Of a DNA stretch of 64,000 nt, positions 33,092 to 41,435 are shown piece by piece. A program made the position numbers and the translations under genes. Source of the stretch: Paeniglutamicibacter psychrophenolicus (GTDB taxonomy: Bacteria > Actinomycetota > Actinomycetes > Actinomycetales > Micrococcaceae). Every line of letters begins with the position of its first letter. Position 1 is the stretch's first letter. The stretch lies in NCBI RefSeq assembly GCF_017876575.1, contig NZ_JAGIOE010000001.1:2852001-2916000 (forward strand), written 5' to 3'. The notes under the pieces were generated by a model. The model saw only the letters and a list, made by a program, of their open reading frames with translations, was not told the DNA's origin and made no database searches.

Positions 33092-34204
33092 ATGCAAGAG
33101 CACCCGGAAACCACTCCATCCGAGAAACCCGAAGCACCCCAACACGTGTCCGGTCGGATCGGCACCGATGCCGTCGACCGGAATGACTCCCTCGAACAAC
33201 GAATCCTCACCGATCCGGGACGGTTCCGGGTCATGACGGGCGACCGGCCAACGGGGCGGCTGCATCTGGGCCACTATTTCGGCACGCTGCAGAACCGGGT
33301 CCGGTTGCAGGACCTCGGCGTCGAGTCGTTCGTTCTGGTTGCCGACTACCAGGTGCTGACCGACCGGGACGTGGCCGAGAACCTGGCCGATTCCGTCGAG
33401 GGTCTGGTGCTGGACTACCTGGCCGTTGGCATCGACCCGGCCCGCACCACGATCTACACCCATAGTGCCGTCGCCGCGCTGAACCAGCTGCTTCTGCCGT
33501 TTCTGTCGCTGGTGTCGGTGGCGGAGCTGGGACGGAATCCCACGGTCAAGGACGAGATCGCTCATTCGAGGCAGGCGGCGGTCAGCGGGCTGATGTTCAC
33601 CTACCCGGTTCACCAGGCGGCCGACATCTTGTTTTGCAAGGCCAACCTGGTGCCCGTCGGCCAGGACCAGCTTCCCCACCTTGAGCTGACCCGCACCATT
33701 GCGCGGCGATTCAATGCCCGATACGCGCCCGAGACCGGTATCTTTCCGGAGCCCGAGGCTTTGCTCTCGGCAGCCCCGCTGCTGTTGGGCACCGACGGCG
33801 GCAAGATGAGCAAGAGCCGAGGCAACGCCGTGGCCCTGGCGGACGATGCCGACGACACCGCGCGATTGATCCGCGGCGCAAAGACCGACTCCATCAGGCA
33901 CATCACCTACGAGCCGGCCACCCGCCCCGAGGTTTCCAGCCTTGTCCTGCTTGCCGCGCTGTGCACGGATCGCGATCCCCGCGAGGTTGCCGATGGGATT
34001 GGCACAGGGGGTGCCGGCATGTTGAAACGGACGGTGACCGAGGCCGTCAATGAGTATCTGGCGCCGATCCGTGCACGGCGCACGTCCTACGCGCAGGAGC
34101 GCGGCTTCGTGCGCAACATCCTCAAGGAAGGCAACGAACGCGCCGGCGCCGTCGCCGATGAAACCTTGGACGAGGTCAGGCGGGCCATGAAGACTTCCTA
34201 CTGA
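33092..34204 (+). CDS. trpS: Tryptophanyl-tRNA synthetase, auxiliary type
   Basis: This 370-residue class I synthetase charges tRNA-Trp. The HIGH-type motif is HLGH at residues 58-61 within TGDRPTGRLHLGHYFG, and KMSKS is at 238-242. The GDRPTGRLHLGHYF and RNPTVKDEIAHSRQA patterns are those of the auxiliary (indolmycin-resistant type in Streptomyces) TrpRS rather than the usual GVQPTG housekeeping form. The N-terminal 45 residues are an extra polar extension. The ATG at 33092 follows AAGGAG. The upstream attenuator implies induction when charged tRNA-Trp is scarce. Antibiotic resistance is not shown. A housekeeping trpS should exist elsewhere in the genome. Confidence 0.9.
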   Translation: MQEHPETTPSEKPEAPQHVSGRIGTDAVDRNDSLEQRILTDPGRFRVMTGDRPTGRLHLGHYFGTLQNRVRLQDLGVESFVLVADYQVLTDRDVAENLADSVEGLVLDYLAVGIDPARTTIYTHSAVAALNQLLLPFLSLVSVAELGRNPTVKDEIAHSRQAAVSGLMFTYPVHQAADILFCKANLVPVGQDQLPHLELTRTIARRFNARYAPETGIFPEPEALLSAAPLLLGTDGGKMSKSRGNAVALADDADDTARLIRGAKTDSIRHITYEPATRPEVSSLVLLAALCTDRDPREVADGIGTGGAGMLKRTVTEAVNEYLAPIRARRTSYAQERGFVRNILKEGNERAGAVADETLDEVRRAMKTSY

Positions 34205-34213
34205 AGAGGCCGA

Positions 34214-34253
34214 CGGGGTGCCGGGCCCCGAGGTATTGGTGCCCGGCACCCCG
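34214..34253. terminator. Bidirectional terminator between trpS and the membrane protein gene
   Basis: A perfect 13-bp stem, CGGGGTGCCGGGC (34214-34226) with GCCCGGCACCCCG (34241-34253), starts ten bases after the trpS stop. The convergent gene ends at 34289. Confidence 0.7.
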
Positions 34254-34288
34254 GTCCGTCCGGAGTTTGTCGAAGCCTTCGGTGCCGT

Positions 34289-35116
34289 TCAGCTTTCCAG
34301 CGGTTCGGGCCGCTCCAACCCGATGAAGGGAGCAAGTGCTTCCTTGTAGATGTCCCTGTTTGCCGCGGGAAGCAAGCCGTTGGCGCCGTAGCTGAGGAAC
34401 AGTGCACTTTGCGCTCCGCCGCCGGCGTCATCGGAGACTTCCTTGGCGGACCTTCCGGTGGGCTTCTTGGAATAATCCGCAAAGGCAAACGACAGCCACT
34501 GGCCTTTCGGCCCCTGAACCATCCCTCCCACCATCACCCAGTCGCCGGGATCCAGGCTTCCCCGTTCGGCAACCAGATCGGCCTCGGACCAGCTGTCCGT
34601 ATCCAGTATCGGACTCTGGTAACCGTATTTGCCCGAGATTTCGCCGATGACGGCCATGGCCTTTTGCTTGCCTGCCCAGGCTTCCGGCACCGAGGTGCTT
34701 TGATGCTCCGGAGCGTTTACCGTGGTCAAGAGGGACTGCCCGCCATAGTTGTTGCTTGCTCCAGGAAAAAAGACGTCGGCATCGAGCGCTTCAGCCGCGG
34801 CATTCCACTCCAATGCCAGTTCGCTTGAGAGTGCGGATTTGATCTCCGCTATCATTGCCTGGCCGTCGGCATATCCCTGCTCCGGCGTCGGGCCGTCGAG
34901 AATTTCCTGTGGATCAAGCTCGGAGGTGGCAGGGTAGTCGCCCCAGTAGATGGTCTGCCTCGAGCCGTCGGTGTGTTCGATGACGGTGGTGCTGCCGATC
35001 GTGGTCTTGATGATGTGGCCGGCGATGACCACCGCGGGGACCAGGATGATGGCACCGGCCAGAAGCAGCGATCCGGTGATTGCCCACCAACGCAGCCCAC
35101 GTTTTTTCGAGCGCAC
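34289..35116 (-). CDS. Membrane-anchored protein of unknown function
   Basis: This 275-residue protein begins with a basic stretch (RSKKRGLRWW) and one transmembrane helix at about residues 10-33, then an extracytoplasmic domain with no family I recognise. Notable segments are TTVIEHTDGSRQTIYWGDYP, FFPGASNNYGGQSLLTTVN and GDWVMVGGMVQGPKGQWLSF. There is no lipobox and no cysteine pair. The GTG start has an AGGAGG site upstream and a TAGTGT -10 further up. It is monocistronic between trpS and pspA. Confidence 0.75.
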   Translation of the reverse strand: MRSKKRGLRWWAITGSLLLAGAIILVPAVVIAGHIIKTTIGSTTVIEHTDGSRQTIYWGDYPATSELDPQEILDGPTPEQGYADGQAMIAEIKSALSSELALEWNAAAEALDADVFFPGASNNYGGQSLLTTVNAPEHQSTSVPEAWAGKQKAMAVIGEISGKYGYQSPILDTDSWSEADLVAERGSLDPGDWVMVGGMVQGPKGQWLSFAFADYSKKPTGRSAKEVSDDAGGGAQSALFLSYGANGLLPAANRDIYKEALAPFIGLERPEPLES

Positions 35117-35263
35117 CGCACTGCCCTCCTGGGTTCACTGCCGAAGATAGCAACACTACCGGCTTGAGGGCCGGGGGCTCCCTCGACGACACAACAATGC
35201 CCATGCCCTTCGGGCCGACGACATGCGGATGCCGGGAAACGGCGTCCGCGGGGCAAAGCAAAA

Positions 35264-35294
35264 GTGGCGGATGCGAGTCGTTCGCATCCGCCAC
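35264..35294 (-). terminator. Rho-independent terminator of pspA
   Basis: A perfect 13-bp stem (35264-35276 with 35282-35294) has a five-base loop. On the minus strand it is followed by TTTTGCTTT. It is one of the clearest intrinsic terminators in the window. Confidence 0.88.
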
Positions 35295-35337
35295 CTGTGG
35301 TTCCCTGTCCGGGGCCGCGGCCCTCCCGGGTCGGGTG

Positions 35338-36150
35338 TTACTGGTTCTTGGCCTTCAGCTCCGCCAGGCGGGCTTCGATTTCGGACACCGCCGGGGCATC
35401 GTCGATCTGGGCGGCGGCAGGACCCTGTTCCAGGATGTTGTTCTCGGCCTTCATAGCCGCCAGGCGTGCCTCGACCTCGGTGGACTCGCCCAGATCCTCA
35501 AGGGAGGCAAACTGCGCATCCAGGGAGGACGAAGCAAGTTCTGCCGCACCGCGCACGCGTGCCTCGTCGGAGCGGATCTTGGCTTCGAAGCGGCCGATCT
35601 CGGAGGTCGGGTCGCTCATGTCCAGGGCCTTGACCGCGTCCATCATCTGGCCCTGGGTCTTGGCGTTGCGGGCGCGGGCCACCAGCTCGTCGCGCTTGGC
35701 CACCAATTCCTGGCGTTTGGTGGACATGGTGTTCAGGCCGGTCTTGAGCTGCTCGACCACCTGGCGCTGCGAGGCGATGTTCGGCTCGGCGTTCGATGCC
35801 TGCTTCTCGCTGGCCATCTGGCGCTGGATGGCCACGGTGGCCAGCTTGTTGAACTTCTCGGCGTTGGCGCTGTCGCCGGCGGCCGAGTATTCCTCGGCCT
35901 TGTTCGAGGCGGCCAGGGCCTTTGCGCCCCACTCCCGGGCGTCGTTAACCGCGGTCTTGTAGTCGTCCTCGAGCATGCGCAGGTTGCCGATGGTCTGGGC
36001 CACCGCGGTTTCGGCCTTGGCGATGTTGTCGGAGTAGTCGCGCACGTTCTGGTCCAGCATCTTCTGCGGATCTTCGAGTGCGTCCAATGCCGCGTTGGCG
36101 TTGGACTTTCCGATGCGGAACAGTCGTGCAAAAATCGAATTCTTCTTCAT
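35338..36150 (-). CDS. pspA: PspA/IM30-family membrane stress protein
   Basis: This 270-residue coiled-coil protein belongs to the PspA/Vipp1 (ESCRT-III-like) family, which binds stressed membranes. It starts MKKNSIFARLFRIGKSNANA, an amphipathic membrane-binding helix, then LEDPQKMLDQNVRDYSDNIA and long heptads to about residue 220. The C-terminal part has two similar short acidic segments, STEVEARLAAMKAEN and VSEIEARLAELKAKN. It is monocistronic, with a strong terminator. In this group the regulators differ from enterobacterial PspF; none is adjacent. Confidence 0.9.
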   Translation of the reverse strand: MKKNSIFARLFRIGKSNANAALDALEDPQKMLDQNVRDYSDNIAKAETAVAQTIGNLRMLEDDYKTAVNDAREWGAKALAASNKAEEYSAAGDSANAEKFNKLATVAIQRQMASEKQASNAEPNIASQRQVVEQLKTGLNTMSTKRQELVAKRDELVARARNAKTQGQMMDAVKALDMSDPTSEIGRFEAKIRSDEARVRGAAELASSSLDAQFASLEDLGESTEVEARLAAMKAENNILEQGPAAAQIDDAPAVSEIEARLAELKAKNQ

Positions 36151-36349
36151 GGGGGGAGCGTTGCCCTTTCATAAGCCGCGTTGGAATAACTCTATGCGAC
36201 ACGCGGCCCCGACTAAACCCGGGACCATGGATTCCCTGGAGGCGAGGGGCATCCGCGGCGAGCCGGGATGGACGAAGTGGCCGACATCCGGTGGATCGGG
36301 CGTCCGGGGGATTGTTGCCTTGGGGCGTCGCAACTGCTTGGGTGGAGCC

Positions 36350-36994
36350 ATGACCCCTCGACCGAGCTCCGTGATCTGGCCCGTCGTTCACCGGGAGCGG
36401 CTTGCCTTGGCCAACGACCTGGAAATGCTGGCGCCCGGGCACTGGGAGACGCCGTCGCTGTGCCCCGGCTGGTCCGTGCACGACGTGCTGGCCCACCTCG
36501 TCGACACCGCCAAGACCACCCGGCTGGGATTCGTCCGCCGCATGTTCGCTGCGGGCTTCGACTTCGACAGGGACAACGCCGTGGGTCTCGCCGGGGAACG
36601 CTGCGCGGACCCGGCACTGACGCTGGCCGCGTTCCGCGGGGTGCTCACGCGTACCAGCACCCCGCCGGCGGCCTTGCCCACGCGCCTGGTGGAGGCATTC
36701 GTGCACGGGGAAGACATTCGCCGTCCGTTGGGAATCCGGAGCGACTACCCGGCCACGCACGTGGCCACGGCGTTGGAATACCAGGTGCGGACCAGCACCA
36801 AGATGGGTGGCGGCAAGGAACTCGCCGCAGGGTTCAGGCTGGCGGCCTCGGACACACTGTTCGAGCACGGTTCCGGGGACACGGTCCGCGGCCCGACGCT
36901 CTCCTTGCTGCTGGCGGTTTCCGGCCGGCCCTTGGGTGTTGGTGAACTCTCCGGGCCGGGCGCGGGGGCCTTCGCGAAGCACACCGGATCCTGA
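36350..36994 (+). CDS. Mycothiol-dependent DinB-like / maleylpyruvate isomerase-family protein
   Basis: This 214-residue protein matches the TIGR03083 actinobacterial group with the MDMPI_N (mycothiol-dependent maleylpyruvate isomerase N-terminal, DinB-like four-helix) domain. The metal-binding and motif regions are LCPGWSVHDVLAHLVDTAK near the N-terminus and RLVEAFVHGEDIRRPLG in the middle. The family uses mycothiol as cofactor, consistent with mshA and mshC in this window. The substrate is unknown. The ATG at 36350 is preceded by GGTGGAG. The upstream open frame is not homologous. Confidence 0.85.
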   Translation: MTPRPSSVIWPVVHRERLALANDLEMLAPGHWETPSLCPGWSVHDVLAHLVDTAKTTRLGFVRRMFAAGFDFDRDNAVGLAGERCADPALTLAAFRGVLTRTSTPPAALPTRLVEAFVHGEDIRRPLGIRSDYPATHVATALEYQVRTSTKMGGGKELAAGFRLAASDTLFEHGSGDTVRGPTLSLLLAVSGRPLGVGELSGPGAGAFAKHTGS

Positions 36995-37079
36995 GGCGGG
37001 TTAGGGGGTCCTGGAGCACGGGGCTTCACCGCGGGGCACGATTGATGCGGGCCCCCGGAAAGTGCAGGGAAAGCCGAAC

Positions 37080-37139
37080 GGGGAGCGCGGTGCGGACCGA
37101 AAGGCAGTTTCCTGCCGGTAGGTCCGCGCCGCACTCCCC
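37080..37139. terminator. Bidirectional terminator hairpin
   Basis: The outer 19-base arms (from 37080 and ending 37139) pair with one mismatch and one wobble. An inner stem, GGCAG with CTGCC, stacks inside. It separates the convergent DinB-like and acyl-CoA oxidase/dehydrogenase genes. Confidence 0.65.
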
Positions 37140-37159
37140 ATCGGGGGTGTGTGTCGGGG

Positions 37160-39241
37160 CTACTTCTTGGCCGACGCGTGGTGCGCGGCCTTCTTGGCGG
37201 CCTTGTCGCGGGCGATCAGCACCTTCTCGTCAACCGGGGCATCGGCGCTGGCGCGCAGCTTGCGGTAGTACTGGGCGGCCTCGTCCTGGCGTTCGGCTTC
37301 CCCGCCGTCGGCGATCTTCGCGCGCAGGTGCTCCGGACCGTAGCCGAAGGCATCGACCAGGTCCTGGGCATGCGGGCGCAGGCGGGCGAGCAGGATGTTG
37401 ACGTAGCCGGTGAGCGTGCGGGCCCGCTGCATCGACAGGCGCCCGTTCATCAGGTACCAGCCGAGGTTTTCCTCGATCAGGGTCAGCACATACACATCGC
37501 GCAGCCAGGTCAGCACCGTGCGGGTCCCGGCGTCGGAGGTGTTGCCCAGGGCGGTGGTGAACGCCTCCCAGCGCAGCAGTTCGCCGTGCGCGCGGGCCGC
37601 GGCGATCAGCGCGTCTTGCTTCTCGTTGAAGGCGGCGGCGGAGGCCGCGCGGTCCTTGGTGTTGACCCCGCGCAGCGCGTCGGCGATCTCGGCGACCATG
37701 GTGTTGATCCGGTCGGTGAGCAGGGCGCGCTGGTTGGATTCGTCCTTGAAGAAGTTCGCGCTCTTGCGTTCGTCCCCGGTGTCGGCGACGGCCTGGGCGA
37801 CCGAGCGCAGCCCGGTGCGGTGCAGCGCGACGTTTTCGGCCTGCTTGACCACGTAGCGGGCCAGCACCCCGGCGTCGAGCTTCCGGAATTCCTGGCCGTA
37901 GTCGGTCAGCAGCCGCTTGCCCACCAGCTGCAGCAGCACGTTGTTGTCGCCCTCGAAGGTGACATAGATGTCCAGGTCTGCGCGCAGCGCGGTGAAGCGG
38001 TTCTCGGCGATGAATCCGGCGCCGCCGCAGGCCTCGCGGGCCTCCTGCAGGGTGTCCAGTGCGTCCCAGGTGCTCAGCGGCTTGAGGGCCGCGGCGAGGG
38101 TCTCAAGGTCCTGGCGGTCCGCATCGGTGTCGGTGGCCCCGGAGAAGACGCCGTCGAACTTCTCCAGCAGTTCCTCGTGGGCGAATGACGCGGCGTAGGT
38201 GCGGGCCAGGCGGGGGATGAGCCGGCGCTGGTGGCGCTGGTAGTCCATGATGTTTTCCTCCTGCGTGTCGGAGGAGGCGTTGAACTGGCGGCGCTGGTTG
38301 GCGTAGGTCACCGCGATCTGCAGGGCGATCTTCGATGCGGCGGTGGCCGCACCGTCGAGCGAGACCCGGCCCTGGACCAGGGTGCCGAGCATGGTGAAGA
38401 AGCGGCGTCCGGGGGAGTGGATGGGCGAGGAGTAGGTGCCGTCCTCGGTGACGTTGCCGTAGCGGTTGAGCAGGTTGGTGCGCGGGATGCGGACGTTGGT
38501 GAAATGCAGGCGGCCGTTGTCGATGCCGTTGAGTCCGCCCTTGAGTCCGTCGTCCTGCCCGCCGATGCCCGGCAGGAAGCCGTTCTCGTCTCGGATGTCG
38601 ACGTAGAAGGCGTGCACGCCGTGGTTCACGCCACCGGTGACCAACTGGGCGAAGACCACCGCGGCCTTGCCGTGGACCCCTGCATTGCCCAGGAATTCCT
38701 TCCAGGCGGCCTTGAACGGGGTGTTGATGACGAATTCCTGCGCCTGGGCATCATACGTGGCGGTGGTGCCGATGGAGGCGACGTCCGAGCCGTGCCCGAT
38801 CTCCGTCATCGCGAAGGCCCCGGGGATTTCCAGGTTCATGATGCCCGGCAGCCACTTGTCGTGGTGCTCGGCGGTGCCCAGGTGCAGCACCGCGCAGCCG
38901 AACAGGCCCCACTGGACCCCGGCCTTGATCTGCAGGGACGGGTCGGCGGTGACCAGTTCCTCGAAGCTGGCGATGGAGCCGCCGTGGTTGTCTTCGCCGC
39001 CGAGGCGCTTGGGGAAGGCCCGGTGCACGGCCTTGGCGTTGACCAGTTCGTGCAACTGGGTGAAGACGCGTTCGCGGTGCTCGTCCATGGACAGCCCCGG
39101 GGTGCCGCGCACGGCCTCGGTGCCGGCCAATGCGCGGGCTTCCTTGCGGATCTCCGCCCAGCGGCCCAGCAGCTGTTCGCCGAGGGAGGCCACGTCGATG
39201 GTGACGTCGGCGGTGTCGATGGTGATTTGTTCCTGGGTCAC
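37160..39241 (-). CDS. Acyl-CoA oxidase/dehydrogenase-family protein
   Basis: This 693-residue flavoprotein has the long acyl-CoA oxidase-like architecture rather than the 380-residue short form. FAD and substrate motifs are GAFAMTEIGHGSDVASIGTT in the middle region, NGIDNGRLHFTNVRIPR, LVQGRVSLDGAA, and YVTFEGDNNVLLQ with the catalytic Glu. The C-terminus (AAKKAAHHASAKK) is basic and low-complexity. It would catalyse the first, FAD-dependent step of beta-oxidation. The divergent neighbours include the TetR regulator, thiolase, FabG and MaoC, which cover the remaining steps. Whether it reduces oxygen or an electron-transfer flavoprotein cannot be told. Confidence 0.88.
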   Translation of the reverse strand: MTQEQITIDTADVTIDVASLGEQLLGRWAEIRKEARALAGTEAVRGTPGLSMDEHRERVFTQLHELVNAKAVHRAFPKRLGGEDNHGGSIASFEELVTADPSLQIKAGVQWGLFGCAVLHLGTAEHHDKWLPGIMNLEIPGAFAMTEIGHGSDVASIGTTATYDAQAQEFVINTPFKAAWKEFLGNAGVHGKAAVVFAQLVTGGVNHGVHAFYVDIRDENGFLPGIGGQDDGLKGGLNGIDNGRLHFTNVRIPRTNLLNRYGNVTEDGTYSSPIHSPGRRFFTMLGTLVQGRVSLDGAATAASKIALQIAVTYANQRRQFNASSDTQEENIMDYQRHQRRLIPRLARTYAASFAHEELLEKFDGVFSGATDTDADRQDLETLAAALKPLSTWDALDTLQEAREACGGAGFIAENRFTALRADLDIYVTFEGDNNVLLQLVGKRLLTDYGQEFRKLDAGVLARYVVKQAENVALHRTGLRSVAQAVADTGDERKSANFFKDESNQRALLTDRINTMVAEIADALRGVNTKDRAASAAAFNEKQDALIAAARAHGELLRWEAFTTALGNTSDAGTRTVLTWLRDVYVLTLIEENLGWYLMNGRLSMQRARTLTGYVNILLARLRPHAQDLVDAFGYGPEHLRAKIADGGEAERQDEAAQYYRKLRASADAPVDEKVLIARDKAAKKAAHHASAKK

Positions 39242-39349
39242 TGGCGTTTCTGCCTTTCGGTTGTGCTGCCCTCGCGGTGCGGGGGAACTGACGCTGGATT
39301 TCTTGGATTCTTGAAGGTGGTCATCTTGCCGTGCGGCAAGGGGATGGGG

Positions 39350-40063
39350 CTATGGACGTTCGAGCGTGGCCTGGGAGGCCACGCCGTGGGTGAGCCACAG
39401 GGTCAGGCTCCGTGCGAGCTCCTCGATGCCGGGGCGCCCGGGGCCCTCGGGTGCGCGCAACCACAGTTCGCCGGCGGCCCGGACCATGCCGATCGATGCG
39501 CGGGGCCAGAGCTCGAGGGCGGGGCTGGCCTGTTCTCCGGGCCCGACGCCCATGTAGGCGTGCATGCGTTCGCGCATCATCGTTGCCAGGTCCTCGAAGA
39601 AGTCGTTCAGTGCGCCGTCGCGGACCTGCCCTCCGGCGCCGGCCGGGTCGGTCAGCACATCCGTAGCGGGGCTGGCGGTGACGAAGAAGTAGATGTTCGG
39701 GGAAGTTGCGGCCATCTGCAGGTAGGCCAGCACCATGGCGTGCAACGCGTCGCCCTCGCCGCTGGACTTGAGGGCCGCGGAGATCACCTCGGTGCGGAAG
39801 TTGGTGATGACGTACTGGCCCAGCGCCTGGCGCAGCCCCTCCTTGTCGCCGAAGTAGCGGTAGAAGACGGACTTGGAGGTGTTCGCCTGCGCGGCGATCT
39901 CCTCCATGGAGGCTCCGGGGCCCAGCCGGTGGATGGTGTGCCGGGCGAGCTTGATCAGTTCCAGGCGCCGCGCGGCCCGGTGGGCATCCCAGCGCGCCGA
40001 ACGGCCATCGCCTGCTGCTTGCGTGGTGGTGCCCGCGGTGTCGGGGGCTTGTGGGTTGTTCAC
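39350..40063 (-). CDS. TetR-family repressor of the adjacent fatty-acid genes
   Basis: This 237-residue regulator has the N-terminal TetR helix-turn-helix (about residues 35-80: RLELIKLARHTIHRLGPGAS and MEEIAAQANTSKSVFYRYFG) and a C-terminal ligand-binding domain. It starts with GTG immediately at the edge of a 13-bp perfect inverted repeat, and a TACGCT box lies seven bases before that GTG, so the transcript is probably leaderless. Divergent thiolase, FabG and MaoC genes share the same operator. The inferred role is repression of itself and the beta-oxidation block, probably released by an acyl-CoA. The start could instead lie further inside. Confidence 0.85.
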   Translation of the reverse strand: MNNPQAPDTAGTTTQAAGDGRSARWDAHRAARRLELIKLARHTIHRLGPGASMEEIAAQANTSKSVFYRYFGDKEGLRQALGQYVITNFRTEVISAALKSSGEGDALHAMVLAYLQMAATSPNIYFFVTASPATDVLTDPAGAGGQVRDGALNDFFEDLATMMRERMHAYMGVGPGEQASPALELWPRASIGMVRAAGELWLRAPEGPGRPGIEELARSLTLWLTHGVASQATLERP

Positions 40064-40094
40064 GATACCCAGCGTATCAGGTACGCTGGGTATC
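40064..40094. promoter_or_regulatory. Operator and overlapping divergent promoters for TetR/thiolase
   Basis: A perfect 13-bp inverted repeat, GATACCCAGCGTA (40064-40076) with TACGCTGGGTATC (40082-40094), spacer five bases. Each arm contains TACGCT reading outward, a TANNNT -10 box for each direction. Bound repressor would cover both promoters. Confidence 0.8.
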
Positions 40095-40134
40095 AGTAAC
40101 TCACCTCACATCTGCCCCCAGGAGCGACATCAGC

Positions 40135-41433
40135 ATGTCCGACCAGAACCAAGCCATTCGCCCGGCCGTCATCATCGGCGGAAACCGCATCCCCTTCGCC
40201 CGTTCCAACGGTGCGTACTCCAAGGCCAGCAACCAGGACATGCTCACCGCCGCACTCGACGGGCTCATCGCCCGCTTCGGCCTGCAGGGCCAGCGCCTCG
40301 GCGCCGTCTCCGCCGGCGCGGTGCTCAAGCACTCCAAGGACTTCAACCTGGTGCGCGAATGCGTGCTCGGCACCTCGCTCTCGGCCCAGACCCCGGCCTA
40401 CGACGTCCAGATGGCCTGCGCCACCGGCATGGAAGCCATCGGCTCGCTGGCCAACAAGATCAAGCTGGGCCAGATCGACTCGGGGATCGGCGGCGGCGTG
40501 GACACCACCTCGGACGCCCCGATCGCGGTCTCCGAGGGCCTGCGCGCGGTGCTGATGGACCTTTCCCGCGCCCGCACCACCGGCGCGAAGCTCAAGGCGG
40601 TCTCCAGGTTCCGCCCGCGCGACCTGGCACCGAACGCGCCGGGCACCGGCGAACCACGCACCGGCTTGTCGATGGGCGACCACCAGGCGATCACCACCAA
40701 GGCCTGGAACGTGACCCGCGCGGCCCAGGACGAGCTCGCCCTGGCCAGCCACAAGAACCTTGCCGCAGCGTACGAGAGGAACTTCTTCGACGACCTCATG
40801 ACCCCGTTCGCCGGGGTCTCGAAGGACACCAACATGCGCGCCGACTCGACCCTGGAAAAGCTTGCCACGCTCAAGCCGGCCTTCGGCAAGAACCTGGGTG
40901 CCGAGGCCACGATGACCGCCGGCAACTCCACCCCGCTGACCGACGGGGCCTCGGCCGTGCTGCTGGGCTCGGAGGATTACGCCCGCGAGCACGACCTGCC
41001 GATGCTGGCGAACTTCGTGGACTTCGAGGCCGCCGCGGTGGATTTCGTGCACGGGGCCGACGGCCTGCTCATGGCACCGACCTACGCCGTGGCGCGCATC
41101 CTGAAGCGCAACAACCTCTCCCTGCAGGACTTCGACTTCTACGAGATCCACGAGGCCTTCGCAGGAACCGTGCTGGCCACGCTGGCCGCCTGGGAAGACG
41201 CCGAATTCTGCAAGAACAAGCTGGGCCTTGACGCACCGCTGGGCGCCATCGACCGCTCCAAGCTCAACGTCAACGGCTCCTCGCTGGCCGCCGGGCACCC
41301 GTTCGCCGCCACCGGCGGCCGCATCGTGGCCTCGCTGGCGAAGATGCTGCACGAAAAGGGATCGGGCCGCGGCCTGATCTCCGTGTGCGCCGCTGGCGGA
41401 CAGGGCGTCGTGGCGATCCTGGAGGCACGCTGA
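40135..41433 (+). CDS. Thiolase (acetyl-CoA C-acyltransferase)
   Basis: This 432-residue thiolase performs the last, thiolytic step of beta-oxidation (or its reverse). Nucleophile Cys lies in VQMACATGMEAIG, His in YEIHEAFAGTVL, and the second Cys in SVCAAGGQGVV. The length and the LNVNGSSLAAGHPFAATGGR segment fit the FadA/FadI type. The ATG at 40135 follows CAGGAG. It is the first gene of an operon thiolase-FabG-MaoC: the FabG ATG lies two bases after this stop. It is controlled by the adjacent TetR operator. Confidence 0.92.
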   Translation: MSDQNQAIRPAVIIGGNRIPFARSNGAYSKASNQDMLTAALDGLIARFGLQGQRLGAVSAGAVLKHSKDFNLVRECVLGTSLSAQTPAYDVQMACATGMEAIGSLANKIKLGQIDSGIGGGVDTTSDAPIAVSEGLRAVLMDLSRARTTGAKLKAVSRFRPRDLAPNAPGTGEPRTGLSMGDHQAITTKAWNVTRAAQDELALASHKNLAAAYERNFFDDLMTPFAGVSKDTNMRADSTLEKLATLKPAFGKNLGAEATMTAGNSTPLTDGASAVLLGSEDYAREHDLPMLANFVDFEAAAVDFVHGADGLLMAPTYAVARILKRNNLSLQDFDFYEIHEAFAGTVLATLAAWEDAEFCKNKLGLDAPLGAIDRSKLNVNGSSLAAGHPFAATGGRIVASLAKMLHEKGSGRGLISVCAAGGQGVVAILEAR

Positions 41434-41435
41434 CC

